Assembly: GCA_027486795.1 (NCBI GenBank)
Contig: JAIXOI010000039.1
Span: 40,659 to 104,658 of the forward strand
Length of the DNA: 64,000 nt
From: Sphingobacteriales bacterium
GTDB taxonomy: Bacteria > Bacteroidota > Bacteroidia > Chitinophagales > CAIOSU01
Direction: 5' to 3'
Shown: piece by piece, positions 29,796 through 39,723 of the stretch
Position numbering within the stretch: the first letter of the stretch is position 1
How the letters are laid out: every line of letters begins with the position of its first letter
The notes under the pieces: model-generated
What the model saw: only the letters and a program-made list of their open reading frames with translations
Told to the model about the DNA's origin: nothing
Databases searched by the model: none
Program-made: the position numbers and the translations under genes

Positions 29796-30134
29796 TTGCC
29801 TTGGCTAGATGGCCAACCTATGCACCTAGAAACCATAATTGATATAGACCCGAACCTGCAAATCATATACTACTATGAGCAGGATGTGAGTGCTACCGTT
29901 TTGGAAGTGCTATGGAGCGAGCTAGACCACTTTTGCGAACAGCACCAACCATACGAGTTAATGCTAGAGCGCTACAACTACGAAGCTGAAGATATTTCGC
30001 AAACCTACTACACAACCGACCTAAAAACATGGGTAGACCATTTGCCCAAACAATATAAACAAGAGCTGGTAGCGCAATTTGTAAGCTACTGCCAACAGTG
30101 CCAGCCCAGTAACAGCATCCGTATTTTTAAATAA
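29796..30134 (+). CDS. hypothetical small protein
   Basis: 112 aa ORF, coding-like composition. Confidence 0.5.
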   Translation: MPWLDGQPMHLETIIDIDPNLQIIYYYEQDVSATVLEVLWSELDHFCEQHQPYELMLERYNYEAEDISQTYYTTDLKTWVDHLPKQYKQELVAQFVSYCQQCQPSNSIRIFK

Positions 30135-30158
30135 CCGCGCGGACAAAAAACCAATGCC

Positions 30159-30440
30159 ATGAAACGAGACCAAAAAGCTAAAATGAACCTGAACCTTAAC
30201 CCTATAACTGGCTTACCTAACGAAAACAAGCGATACTATTACCCAAAAGCCGATGAAACCGAAGCTGCCAACGAAGAAGAGCCCGAAAACTGCTCCGAAA
30301 TAGACGATGCCAAAATAGCTATGGTGCTAGAGCGCTTACGCTGGAAAGGCGCCCGCCGAATAAGAGGATATAAATACAAAGGCACCATACCCGAGCCAAA
30401 ATCGATAAGCGACTATATACCATGGCTGAAAGAAGACTAA
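30159..30440 (+). CDS. hypothetical small protein
   Basis: 93 aa ORF (MKRDQKAKMNLNLNPITGLPNENKRYYYPK...), followed by terminator. Confidence 0.55.
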   Translation: MKRDQKAKMNLNLNPITGLPNENKRYYYPKADETEAANEEEPENCSEIDDAKIAMVLERLRWKGARRIRGYKYKGTIPEPKSISDYIPWLKED

Positions 30441-30444
30441 AAAA

Positions 30445-30473
30445 GAAGGCTGCCCAGTAGTTGGGCAGCCTTC
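30445..30473. terminator. bidirectional terminator hairpin between convergent genes
   Basis: GAAGGCTGCCCA-gtagt-TGGGCAGCCTTC. Confidence 0.8.
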
Positions 30474-30496
30474 GGAATGCGCTATCAAGAGGTCAA

Positions 30497-32791
30497 TTAT
30501 TTTTTAACCGAGCTCTCAACATATATCGCTTTAGGTTGTACCAAAACTAAGAACTCGGTACGTCTGTTAAACTGGTGTTTATCAATCAAATCTTGGCTCA
30601 ATAATCCATCGCGTATACCTTGGTCGTCGGCACACAAGCCGCCGTAAATAGGTAGGGTTTCGCCAAAGCCTGCTGCGGTAATAGTTTTCATCATGTTCAA
30701 AATACCATTGGTCATGCCTTTACCTATCAGGTAGTTGGCAGCCGACTGGGCACGGTTGGCCGATAAGCGCATGTTGTAAACCTTAGAACCACGGCAATCC
30801 GTGTGCGAACGCATTTGAATTACCATGTCAGGGTATTTCACCAAATAACCATACAAGCGGTCAAGCTCTTTGGCTGCATCAGGGCGAATGTTATACTTGT
30901 CAAAATTATAGTAAATATTCACCAAGCGAATAACCCCAGCCAATTTGTAAAGCTCTAGGTCTGCTTCTACAATACCCGAAATTTTACCTTTGGTGTCGAA
31001 GTTCTTCTCGCTCTTCAAGAAATACAGCTCTTTGTCGCCATCAAGCATATACTCTTTCTCCGACTCCAACTGGAAAGCAAATTTGCCATCTTGGCCAGTG
31101 GTGGTTGAGTCGATGGTTTTATCGGTTAGGTTGTGCAACCTTACAATGGTACCTGGTAGCGGTCCAACCCTTAATTCCTCTTTAGTGTTGTCGTCTACTT
31201 TTACTTCAAAAGTAGTACCAACCAACATCAAATCACCACGGTCGAGCGGCACGCGGATAGCAGGAGAATTATTGTCCAAGCCATTGGTGCTTACGTTTAC
31301 CCTATTAGGCAAGTAGCCTTCTTTGGTAGCGTATATGCCATAGCTCTTGTCGGTTTCTACTTTAAAGGTAGCGGCACCTCCATTTTCGGTAAGTACTTTG
31401 CCCAAAGTATCGGTGCCACTGAGCAATGATGCGTATGCGCTATCAATTGGGTCGCCAGTAAGCCTGTCATACACAATAACCTTCAGGCGCAGGCCATAGG
31501 TATCAAAGTAATAGATGTCGTCATCTCCAACACCACCATCGCGGTTAGAAGCAAAGTAACCTTTCTTCTTTTCCTTATTAAAAATTAAACCAAGGTCGTC
31601 AAAGTGGGTGTTAATAGGGTAGCCCATGTTGGTTGGTTTACCATACTTGCCATTGGTAGGTGTAGCATAGTAAATATCTAAACCCCCTAAACCAACTAGC
31701 CCATCGGAGGCAAAAAACAAGGTACCATCTTCGTGCAAAAACGGGAACTGTTCGTTTCCGGGACCATTTACACCTTCACCCAAGTTTTCAGGGGTCCCGT
31801 ACGTATCTTCAGCTACCGAAACCCGCCACAAATCCAATCCACCAAAACCACCAGGCATATCCGAAGAAAAATAAAGGTACTTTCCGTCTGCCGACAAAGT
31901 AGGGTGACCGCAGGTATAATCATCGTTGTTAAAAGGCAGGCGCACTACACTGCCCCAGTTGCCGTTCTCTAATTTCGATTTGAAAACACTCAGGCGCATA
32001 ATATCTTTCTCGCCTTTCTTCTTGCTCTTCACAAAGGAGTTTCTGGTAAAATACATTACCGTATAGTCTTTGTTAAAGGTTACCGGACCTTCGTGAAACT
32101 TGCTGTTCACCTTGCCGTCTAGCACTTGCACATCGCCTACGGCGGTATCATTGTCTATAGCGCCGGTGTACAAGTCAAGAAATGCACCGCCTTGCCACAC
32201 GTCTTTACCTTTAGCTCCCCTGTTCGATGGGAAAATAAGCAAGGAATCTTGGTAATAAGATGGGCTAAATTCGCTTCCCGGTGTGTTGGCTTCACCAATG
32301 TTAACCACATTGTAGCGCAATGAATCAGCTTTAAGCTTGTTTATTTCATCCATTGATTTGGCTAGGCTAGCACCCCGTGGGTCGTTGGGTGCCATGGTGC
32401 TGTAACGCTTGTATTGCTCTTTGGCATCGGTATATTTGCCATTAGAGCGCAACGCCTGGGCATAGTTAAATACTACTGCCGAGTCGGCACTGGCATGTTT
32501 TGCTGCCGAGCCGTACCAAAATTCCGAATCGGCCGGTTTGCCCAACAAACGATAGCTATCGCCAAGGCGTACAAGGGCATGATAGTTGTCAGGCTCCTTC
32601 TTTATTATACGTTGATACTGTTCAATGGCCTTATCAAACTGAAACAAATCATAGTAGCGATCTGCTTTCTTTGTTTTAACATCTTGTGCGCTTAACGCAC
32701 CAACGGCTAAAAACAACGTAGATATTAAAATCAGGAACGATTTGTGGTTCATCCTGGACGGTTTTTTATTCAAGTGTATATGAAGGAGCAA
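30497..32791 (-). CDS. PorE-like TPR / PD40 beta-propeller / CRD / OmpA-domain protein (T9SS-associated)
   Basis: 764 aa; TPR N-terminus, PD40 repeats (GHPTLSADGKYLYFSSDMPGGFGGLDLW), carboxypeptidase-regulatory-like segments, OmpA C-terminus (YYNFDKYNIRPDAAKELDRL...SHTDCRGS). Start probably at MNHKSFLIL. Confidence 0.88.
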   Translation of the reverse strand: MLLHIHLNKKPSRMNHKSFLILISTLFLAVGALSAQDVKTKKADRYYDLFQFDKAIEQYQRIIKKEPDNYHALVRLGDSYRLLGKPADSEFWYGSAAKHASADSAVVFNYAQALRSNGKYTDAKEQYKRYSTMAPNDPRGASLAKSMDEINKLKADSLRYNVVNIGEANTPGSEFSPSYYQDSLLIFPSNRGAKGKDVWQGGAFLDLYTGAIDNDTAVGDVQVLDGKVNSKFHEGPVTFNKDYTVMYFTRNSFVKSKKKGEKDIMRLSVFKSKLENGNWGSVVRLPFNNDDYTCGHPTLSADGKYLYFSSDMPGGFGGLDLWRVSVAEDTYGTPENLGEGVNGPGNEQFPFLHEDGTLFFASDGLVGLGGLDIYYATPTNGKYGKPTNMGYPINTHFDDLGLIFNKEKKKGYFASNRDGGVGDDDIYYFDTYGLRLKVIVYDRLTGDPIDSAYASLLSGTDTLGKVLTENGGAATFKVETDKSYGIYATKEGYLPNRVNVSTNGLDNNSPAIRVPLDRGDLMLVGTTFEVKVDDNTKEELRVGPLPGTIVRLHNLTDKTIDSTTTGQDGKFAFQLESEKEYMLDGDKELYFLKSEKNFDTKGKISGIVEADLELYKLAGVIRLVNIYYNFDKYNIRPDAAKELDRLYGYLVKYPDMVIQMRSHTDCRGSKVYNMRLSANRAQSAANYLIGKGMTNGILNMMKTITAAGFGETLPIYGGLCADDQGIRDGLLSQDLIDKHQFNRRTEFLVLVQPKAIYVESSVKK

Positions 32792-32894
32792 TAAGGCACA
32801 AAAATATTAAAATAAAACTAGAAATCACAAGCATTGTCACCCACCCATGTGGCAATTGTTTACTATAGCATACAGTCTTGGGAGTGTAACAAAA

Positions 32895-32925
32895 AAGCCG
32901 CTAACAAGATTTTTGCTAGCGGCTT
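32895..32925 (-). terminator. intrinsic terminator of the M43 protease gene
   Basis: AAGCCGCTA...TAGCGGCTT followed by T-run on minus strand. Confidence 0.8.
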
Positions 32926-32944
32926 CAATGTAATATGCATTTAG

Positions 32945-34828
32945 TTAATAAACCAATAATTTTGTTGTTTTTACGCCTTCTTTGCTCACCACGCGCACAA
33001 AGTATAGGCCAGAGCTGAGTTGCGATACCGGAATTTGTGCTATGTTAACGCCAGATATAAAGTTTTCAGTGCCTGTGTACACATTTCTACCGGCATTATC
33101 AACCACCTCAATGGTAGCATTTACGGCTTGGGGAGTGGTAAACTCAACCGCAAAACCAGCCGCCGAGGCGGCAGGGTTCGGATAAACTCTTAGGCTACTA
33201 GCTGCATCTACTTGATTAATACCAACAACATAGTTATATGACTTGGTTGCCGTGCAACCGTTTCTATCGGTTATGGTAACAGAGTAAGTGCTGCCTGCTG
33301 TGGCAACAATACCAGCAGCAGTTGAACCTGTTGACCAGCTGTAGGTGTAAGGCAAGACACCGCCATTAGCCTGTATCGTTAAGCTTGTGCCGTTTAGTAC
33401 CAAATCCAGATTAATCGGGTCAGGCTGTGCTACATCAATGCTAAGCACCAATGATTCGTTGCTGCTATTGGTAACGGTTACCAAGTAGTTTCCTTCGTCA
33501 ACGAATGTTAACTGAGAACTTGTGCTGCCATTTGACCATTCATACTGATATGGCCCTTGACCACCGCTTACCGAAACAGTTATGTTTCCGTCGAAAGCAC
33601 CGTTGCAGGAAATTGGGTCAATATCTACTATTGGGATAATAGATGTTGGAGCAGTAGTGACAAAGGTAGAGAAAATGGTGTATGGCGAACAGGTAGAATA
33701 CTTGTTGAAAGCCCTAACACGCCAGCGGTAGGTGTAGCCCGGCAACAAGTCGGTGAAGATAAGTGAGGTGTCGGATACAAGCGTATCAATAGTAAGGTTG
33801 TTGATATTATTTGAGCGGGTGCCCTGTATCTGGTAGTGGGTAGCGCCTGGCACCATTTTCCATTTCAGGTTTACGTAATTGGCTGGAACACCAGTAGCTC
33901 CGGTTGGCGGAAACAAAGTAGCCGATGTATCGGTAATGATAGGGTAGTTAGGAAAGTTTATGCCCAACATGTAACTGCGCCTATCGCTCAAATAAGCTTT
34001 AATGGCATCAACTTGTTCAACGCTGTGGTGGTCTTGGCACGCATCGTTTGCATACGACATGTACAAGCTGCCATCAGGGTTGTAAGGATTGCCTTGAAAA
34101 TCGTTTTTGGTTAGAGTATATGGGCAATTCCATCGGTCGCTAATGAAATCAGCTGGGGTGTCACAGAAGAAATCGGCACTTGAGTTACAATTGCTTCCGT
34201 TTACGCGCTCGTCTGATGATCGTGGAGCATCGGTTGCCGAACGGCCTTCCCAACCATAAAAGGTATGTGGCAAGGAGAAAAAGTGGCCCAACTCATGGGC
34301 TATTGTGCTATTTTCATCGCCTGCACAAGAATTATTGATGGCTATAAAGCCCTGACGACCACCGCCGCCTGGGTTTTGAGGGCCACCAAAACTTGAAAAA
34401 TAACCGCAAGCACCGCTTGGGTCAGCCACAAAAAACATGTTTATCACATTGGCCACACTCTGAGCGTTAATTATGCTTTGATAGCTGCCCGTGTGATTAT
34501 ACAGCGCATCGCTGTTGATGTAGTTAATTTCGTCGTAAATATAGAACTGCCAATCGTATGGCGCGTACTGCCTGTTTAAGGTACACATAGCATCTAGCAG
34601 GGTGCCCAACTTATAATATCCACCGCCAGCGTTGGTGCCAACAATATGCACTTTAATGGGTAAATAGGTAATGCTGGTGCTCTTGTTTGTATACGGACCT
34701 TGATTTACGGCCTTATAGTCGCGCAACCAACTGGTCATTTCAACGGGCATGTCGGTAGCACAAAAGTTTTGGGCGTTTGCATTGCTAATAATTAGAAGAG
34801 CAAACAATGGGGCAAAGAATTTTTTCAT
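32945..34828 (-). CDS. secreted pappalysin-like (M43) zinc metalloprotease with SprB-like repeats and T9SS sorting domain
   Basis: 627 aa; HELGHFFSLPH zinc motif; fibronectin-like segment; PYQYEWSNGSTSSQLTFVDEGNYLVTVTNSS repeat; C-terminal LRVYPNPAASAAGFAVEF...GLYFVRVVSKEGVKTTKLLVY. Confidence 0.93.
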   Translation of the reverse strand: MKKFFAPLFALLIISNANAQNFCATDMPVEMTSWLRDYKAVNQGPYTNKSTSITYLPIKVHIVGTNAGGGYYKLGTLLDAMCTLNRQYAPYDWQFYIYDEINYINSDALYNHTGSYQSIINAQSVANVINMFFVADPSGACGYFSSFGGPQNPGGGGRQGFIAINNSCAGDENSTIAHELGHFFSLPHTFYGWEGRSATDAPRSSDERVNGSNCNSSADFFCDTPADFISDRWNCPYTLTKNDFQGNPYNPDGSLYMSYANDACQDHHSVEQVDAIKAYLSDRRSYMLGINFPNYPIITDTSATLFPPTGATGVPANYVNLKWKMVPGATHYQIQGTRSNNINNLTIDTLVSDTSLIFTDLLPGYTYRWRVRAFNKYSTCSPYTIFSTFVTTAPTSIIPIVDIDPISCNGAFDGNITVSVSGGQGPYQYEWSNGSTSSQLTFVDEGNYLVTVTNSSNESLVLSIDVAQPDPINLDLVLNGTSLTIQANGGVLPYTYSWSTGSTAAGIVATAGSTYSVTITDRNGCTATKSYNYVVGINQVDAASSLRVYPNPAASAAGFAVEFTTPQAVNATIEVVDNAGRNVYTGTENFISGVNIAQIPVSQLSSGLYFVRVVSKEGVKTTKLLVY

Positions 34829-34990
34829 TGTAAGATAGCCTTATTAATAATTTAGTTACAAAAAAGTAAATAGCCGGTAACAGTATGGGTGGATAAATTT
34901 AGTCGAAAAGAAACGGATTCCCAAATTTTTGTTAACCTCCGCCCCTATAACACAATTTTTGGCTAGTTTTGTTCAAAAAATAAGAGAATC

Positions 34991-35920
34991 ATGAAGATAT
35001 CAGTTATCGGTGCAGGCAATGTAGGCTCAACCTGCGCTAATGTTTTAGCCCATTACGATTTGGTAAAAGAGGTGGTTTTGCTCGATATTAAGCAAGGTAT
35101 AGCCGAAGGCAAATCTTTGGATATGTGGCAAGCATCGCACATCAACGGTTACAGCACTCGTATCAAAGGTGTTACTAATGATTATAACGCAACTGCCGGT
35201 TCTGATGTAGTGGTTATTACCTCGGGCTTGCCTCGTAAACCAGGCATGACCCGCGACGACTTAATTAATACCAATGCGGAGATTGTAAAGAGCGTTACCG
35301 AAAACGTGGTGAAACACTCGCCAAACACTATCATCATTGTGGTATCAAACCCATTGGATGTAATGACCTACTGCGCATACCTTAATGCTGGTTTGCCATC
35401 GAAACAAGTGATGGGCATGGCTGGTATTTTGGATACTGCCCGCTACAAAGCTTTCTTGGCTGACGAATTGAACTGCTCGCCAAAGGACGTGCAAGCTATG
35501 TTGCTTGGTGGCCACGGCGATACTATGGTGCCGCTGCCACGCTACACTACCGTTTCTGGTATCCCAGTTACGGAGTTTGTTGAGGCTGGCCGTTTGGACG
35601 AAATTATCAACCGTACCAAATCTGGCGGTGGCGAAATCGTTAACCTTATGGGAACTTCAGCTTGGTATGCACCAGGCGCTGCTGCTGCCCAAATGGTAGA
35701 AAGCATTATTAAAGACGAAGACCGCATTTACCCAGTATGTGCTTGGTTGCAAGGCGAGTATGGTTTGAATGACATTTACCTAGGTGTACCCGTTAAATTG
35801 GGCAAAGGTGGTATCAAAGAAATCATTGAGCTTAAATTGAACGATGCCGAAAAAGCATTGCTATACAAATCTGCCGACGCGGTGCGCGAAGTATGCTCTG
35901 TATTGGATGCTACTGCGTAA
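34991..35920 (+). CDS. mdh: malate dehydrogenase
   Basis: 309 aa; MKISVIGAGNVGSTCANVLA, MAGILDTARYKAFLA, GGHGDTMVPLPRYTTVSGIPV. Confidence 0.96.
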   Translation: MKISVIGAGNVGSTCANVLAHYDLVKEVVLLDIKQGIAEGKSLDMWQASHINGYSTRIKGVTNDYNATAGSDVVVITSGLPRKPGMTRDDLINTNAEIVKSVTENVVKHSPNTIIIVVSNPLDVMTYCAYLNAGLPSKQVMGMAGILDTARYKAFLADELNCSPKDVQAMLLGGHGDTMVPLPRYTTVSGIPVTEFVEAGRLDEIINRTKSGGGEIVNLMGTSAWYAPGAAAAQMVESIIKDEDRIYPVCAWLQGEYGLNDIYLGVPVKLGKGGIKEIIELKLNDAEKALLYKSADAVREVCSVLDATA

Positions 35921-35944
35921 TTAGCGCATAGTGCTATAAATTTC

Positions 35945-35982
35945 AAACGCCCCTGCCATTGAGTTGGTAGGGGCGTTTTTTT
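35945..35982 (+). terminator. intrinsic terminator of mdh
   Basis: AAACGCCCCTgCCA...TGGtAGGGGCGTTTTTTT. Confidence 0.85.
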
Positions 35983-36000
35983 GTTGTGAATACTAATAAA

Positions 36001-36018
36001 GTCAAGTTATGACTTTAC
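36001..36018. promoter_or_regulatory. candidate operator copy 1
   Basis: GTCAAGTTATGACTTTAC; near-copy of the perfect palindrome at 36065. Confidence 0.55.
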
Positions 36019-36064
36019 TTTTTATAAATTTAGTAAGGCAATATCTTTACTTTTTGTTGTTTTT

Positions 36065-36082
36065 GTAAAGTTATAACTTTAC
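36065..36082. promoter_or_regulatory. candidate operator copy 2, perfect 18-bp palindrome
   Basis: GTAAAGTTATAACTTTAC equals its own reverse complement; 24 bp upstream of the HTH gene start. Confidence 0.65.
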
Positions 36083-36105
36083 TTTTATTGCAATAATGAA
36101 TCGCC

Positions 36106-36564
36106 ATGAGTAAGAAAACCCTTATAAGACAGCAGCTTGAAAGCAAAATGTCTTCTTTTTCAGTTTTACAAAATATGAAGAGTCCGCCTACTGGGTGGAT
36201 TAAAGCCGTTCGAGATGCCCTAGGAATGTCATTGGAGCAATTAGGAACCAAATTATCGACCACTAAACAAGGTGTTTTGGATATGGAGCGACGCGAAAAA
36301 AATGGCTCCATTACCCTCAATACCTTAGAGCAAGCGGCAAAAGCACTAGACATGGAGCTTGTTTACGGTTTTGTGCCTAAAGATGGATCGTTGGAAGCGC
36401 TAATTGATAGAAAAGCTAAAGAACTTGCAACGGAAATAGTTTTAAGGGCCTCGAACACCATGAAGCTCGAAGACCAAGAAAACACCTCAAGCCGCATTGC
36501 TAAAGCTATTGAGGAGCGCGCCGATATTATTAAAAGGGAAACACCTAAAATACTATGGGATTGA
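36106..36564 (+). CDS. mobile mystery protein A (XRE-type HTH)
   Basis: 152 aa; SPPTGWIKAVRDALGMSLEQLGTKLSTTKQGVLDMERREKNGSITLNTLEQAAKALDMELVYGFVPKDGSLEALIDRKA is the typical family sequence; coupled to a Fic gene. Confidence 0.9.
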   Translation: MSKKTLIRQQLESKMSSFSVLQNMKSPPTGWIKAVRDALGMSLEQLGTKLSTTKQGVLDMERREKNGSITLNTLEQAAKALDMELVYGFVPKDGSLEALIDRKAKELATEIVLRASNTMKLEDQENTSSRIAKAIEERADIIKRETPKILWD

Positions 36565-37151
36565 ATATGGAATACATCAATGGACAGACACCTTTGGATG
36601 AAACGGAACTAGAAGGTTTATTAATTCCTACCATTACAACAAGGGGCGAGCTTGACGAATTTGAGCAGCAAAATATTGAGCAAGCGCTTCAGCGGTTAGT
36701 TGGGAGGCGATTGACTGCTGAAAAAATTCTTACAGAGCAGTTTGTAATGAACCTTCACAAAAGAATGTATGGCGAGGTTTGGTCATGGGCTGGTAGTTTT
36801 AGACAAACCGACAAGAATCTCGGTATTGATAAATGGCAAGTACCGAGTGCGTTGAAGATATTATTAGATGATACCGTGTATTGGATAAACAATAAGACAA
36901 TGACCCCAGACGAGATTGCCATAAGTTTTAAGCATAGAATTGTAAGCATACATTGCTTCTCCAATGGAAACGGAAGGCACAGCCGCTTAATGGCAGACAT
37001 TATTATTGAGAAAGTATTTGGACAAAAGGTATATACTTGGGGAGCTGGAAATTTAGTTTATCAAAGCCAATCCCGCACGGAATACTTAAGAGCTGTAAGA
37101 GCGGCAGATAAAGGAGATATTAAACCCTTAATAATGTTTGCCAAATCTTAG
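36555..37151 (+). CDS. mobile mystery protein B (Fic-domain protein)
   Basis: 198 aa; Fic motif HCFSNGNGRHSRL; overlaps the preceding gene by 10 bp. Confidence 0.92.
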   Translation: MGLNMEYINGQTPLDETELEGLLIPTITTRGELDEFEQQNIEQALQRLVGRRLTAEKILTEQFVMNLHKRMYGEVWSWAGSFRQTDKNLGIDKWQVPSALKILLDDTVYWINNKTMTPDEIAISFKHRIVSIHCFSNGNGRHSRLMADIIIEKVFGQKVYTWGAGNLVYQSQSRTEYLRAVRAADKGDIKPLIMFAKS

Positions 37152-37156
37152 ACTAT

Positions 37157-37194
37157 AAACGCCCCTACCAACACCATGGAAGGGGCGTTTTTTT
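37157..37194 (+). terminator. intrinsic terminator after the Fic gene
   Basis: AAACGCCCCT...AGGGGCGTTTTTTT. Confidence 0.85.
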
Positions 37195-37211
37195 GTGATT
37201 TTATAGTGATG

Positions 37212-37394
37212 CTACTTTTTGAAAAACCAAGCCAGCGTTGAAACTACTGACATAACTGTGCCACTAACTAAAGGCCAAGTGCCATTGCCATGGTCACCTA
37301 GTTTTATAATTGCACCAGTGGCAACTAACAATACTCCGCTTATCATAAAGTATATAACAAGGATATTCATTTTACGGCTATCAACAGTTTTCAT
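37212..37394 (-). CDS. small membrane protein, two predicted TMs
   Basis: 60 aa, MNILVIYFMISGVLLVATGAIIKLGDHGNGTWPLVSGTVMSVVSTLAWFFKK. Confidence 0.6.
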   Translation of the reverse strand: MKTVDSRKMNILVIYFMISGVLLVATGAIIKLGDHGNGTWPLVSGTVMSVVSTLAWFFKK

Positions 37395-37607
37395 AGGGTA
37401 CAGAATTTTAATAATGATACGAAATTATATCAATACTAGCAAAAATCTTGCTTTGGAAAGTTTTTTATAATTGGTACCCAATTCTTGGTCTTTTTCTTCC
37501 CGTGCTACGATTAAATTTACTGATCGGCTCAAAAAATGTCCAATTGCGAGCCGATTAGCAAGCCACCATACCAGCCCTCACCATTTCCCCTTACTTTTGC
37601 ACCCAAC

Positions 37608-38537
37608 ATGCAGCCCACCAACCGTAGCAAGTACCTGCCCCATGCCGCATTAATGGCCGTGAGCCTGATTTATGGCACCAACTTTACGCTGGCCAAGCAG
37701 GTTATGCCACTATACATTCAGCCGTTTGGGTTTATACTGCTGCGGGTTATTTTTGCTACTATCATGTTCTGGCTATCAGGGTTGATGATAAAGGAAACCA
37801 TAGCCCGTGCCGATATACCCCGGTTGATGGCGTGCGGTTTGTTTGGCGTAGCCATCAACCAACTGTTCTTTTTCAAAGGCCTTAACATTACCAGCCCTAT
37901 CAATGCTTCGCTGCTGATGATAGTAACCCCCATATTGGTGCTGGTGTTTGCGGTTCTGGGCAAGCAAGAAAAAATGAGCGTGCGAAAGATATTAGGTATC
38001 GTGTTGGGCACAGCAGGCGCCTCGGCCATTATACTATTTAGCAATGCCGCAACCAACAAAGAAGCTAGCATTCTGGGGGATTTATACGTATTTCTGAACG
38101 CAGCGGCCTATGGCACTTTTTTGGTAATTGTAAAACCGCTGATGAGTAAATACCATCCGTTTACGGTCATTAAATGGGTGTTTTTGTTTGGTTTGATACC
38201 CGTGTTGCCGGCAGGATACTCAGAGCTGGTGGCTGTTGATTGGTCGTTGCTTGATACCAGTGCCTGGCTCATTGTGGGCTATGTGCTGCTGTTTACTACT
38301 TACTTGGCTTATGCCCTCAATACCTACGCCATGCGCAGTGTTGAGCCGTCGGTGGTGGGCTACTACATTTATGTGCAACCCATATGCGCCACCATAATAG
38401 CGCTCAGCCTCGGCAGCGACCACCTTACTTGGATAAAAGTAGTGGCCGGCCTCGTAACCTTTGCCGGGGTTTATTTGGCAACTACGAAGCCGACGGCCAA
38501 GGTTACAACTTCCAGCCCACAATCCGTTGCTGAGTAG
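37608..38537 (+). CDS. EamA/DMT-family transporter
   Basis: ~10 TM protein; start set at MQPTNRSKYLPHAALMAVSLIYGTNFTLAKQ (track ORF begins 37536). Confidence 0.9.
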   Translation: MQPTNRSKYLPHAALMAVSLIYGTNFTLAKQVMPLYIQPFGFILLRVIFATIMFWLSGLMIKETIARADIPRLMACGLFGVAINQLFFFKGLNITSPINASLLMIVTPILVLVFAVLGKQEKMSVRKILGIVLGTAGASAIILFSNAATNKEASILGDLYVFLNAAAYGTFLVIVKPLMSKYHPFTVIKWVFLFGLIPVLPAGYSELVAVDWSLLDTSAWLIVGYVLLFTTYLAYALNTYAMRSVEPSVVGYYIYVQPICATIIALSLGSDHLTWIKVVAGLVTFAGVYLATTKPTAKVTTSSPQSVAE

Positions 38538-39453
38538 CAGTAAACTCTGCCCACATTTCGTTTAGTATTTGTGCGGCGGGTTTCACTTCGTTTATCATGG
38601 CCGCTACTTGGCCTATCTCTAGTTCGCCCTCTTCAAGGTCGCCTTCAAACATGCCTTTTTTGGCACGGGCGCGGCCTAAAAGTATGGCCAACTCTTCGCG
38701 GCTTGCGCCGCGTAGTTCAGCCTCTTGCACTTGCTCAAAAAAGCGGTTTTTTATCAGCCTTACCGGGGTTATCTGCTTCATGGTAAGCAGCGTATCCCCT
38801 TCTTGGGCCTGCAATATACTATGCTTAAAGTTATCATGCGCACTCGATTCGAAGCTGGCCGCAAACCTTGAGCCTACCTGAACGCCATCGGCTCCTAAAG
38901 CCATTACGGCCATCATGGCACGGCCACTGGCAATGCCGCCAGCTGCTATTAAAGGAATGGTAATAGCATCGCGAACCATTGGTATCAGGCATAAGGTGGT
39001 AGTTTCTTCGCGGCCATTGTGCCCGCCCGCTTCAAAGCCCTCTGCCACCACCGCATCCACCCCAGCTTCTTGACACTTTACCGCAAACTTTACGCTGCTC
39101 ACTACATGCACTACCATGATGTTGTGCTTTTTAAGGTGGCTCGTCCAGGTTTTGGGGCTACCTGCCGAAGTGAAGACAATAGGCACTTGCTCTTGCACAA
39201 TAATCTCTATAATATCCACGATATCAGGGTATAGCAGTGGCACGTTTACGGCAAAGGGTTTACCACCCACCGCAGCTTTACACTTTTGTATGTGCTCGCG
39301 CAACACTTCGGGGTACATGCTACCGGCGCCTATTATGCCCAGCCCGCCCGCATTGGTTACGGCAGCGGCCAAGCGCCAGCCCGAGCACCAAATCATGCCT
39401 GCTTGAATAATAGGATACTGAATGCCGAAAAGTTGAGTAATAGCGGTTTGCAT
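38503..39453 (-). CDS. nitronate monooxygenase / 2-nitropropane dioxygenase family
   Basis: 316 aa; FGIQYPIIQAGMIWCSGWRLAAAVTNAGGLGIIGAGSM, EGFEAGGHNGREE, AAGGIASGRAMMAVMALGADGVQVGSRF. Confidence 0.92.
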   Translation of the reverse strand: MQTAITQLFGIQYPIIQAGMIWCSGWRLAAAVTNAGGLGIIGAGSMYPEVLREHIQKCKAAVGGKPFAVNVPLLYPDIVDIIEIIVQEQVPIVFTSAGSPKTWTSHLKKHNIMVVHVVSSVKFAVKCQEAGVDAVVAEGFEAGGHNGREETTTLCLIPMVRDAITIPLIAAGGIASGRAMMAVMALGADGVQVGSRFAASFESSAHDNFKHSILQAQEGDTLLTMKQITPVRLIKNRFFEQVQEAELRGASREELAILLGRARAKKGMFEGDLEEGELEIGQVAAMINEVKPAAQILNEMWAEFTATQQRIVGWKL

Positions 39454-39573
39454 AGTACAAGGTTATGGGGTAAAAATAAGGGTACTATTGATGCGGGACA
39501 AACCTACCTTAAATCATTTAAGAGGACGGGCTAAAATTGCTCGACTATTGCATAGCGTATAACCAATAGTAAC

Positions 39574-39614
39574 ACTGCGAATTACACCTCCCTACCCCTC
39601 CTTTTTAGGAGGGA
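39574..39614. repeat. dispersed intergenic ~40-bp repeat, copy 2
   Basis: actgcgaattacacctccctacccctcctttttaggaggga. Confidence 0.8.
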
Positions 39615-39639
39615 AGTGTTATGAATAAGACAATAAAAA

Positions 39640-39671
39640 AAGTGCCAGGGAACCTTACAACCCTGGCACTT
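39640..39671 (-). terminator. intrinsic terminator of the sigma factor gene
   Basis: AAGTGCCAGGG-aaccttacaa-CCCTGGCACTT with T-run on minus strand. Confidence 0.8.
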
Positions 39672-39723
39672 ACTACTAACTAAAAACCTGATTTAACTAA
39701 CTCCTAAGCTTTATAATCTCCTC

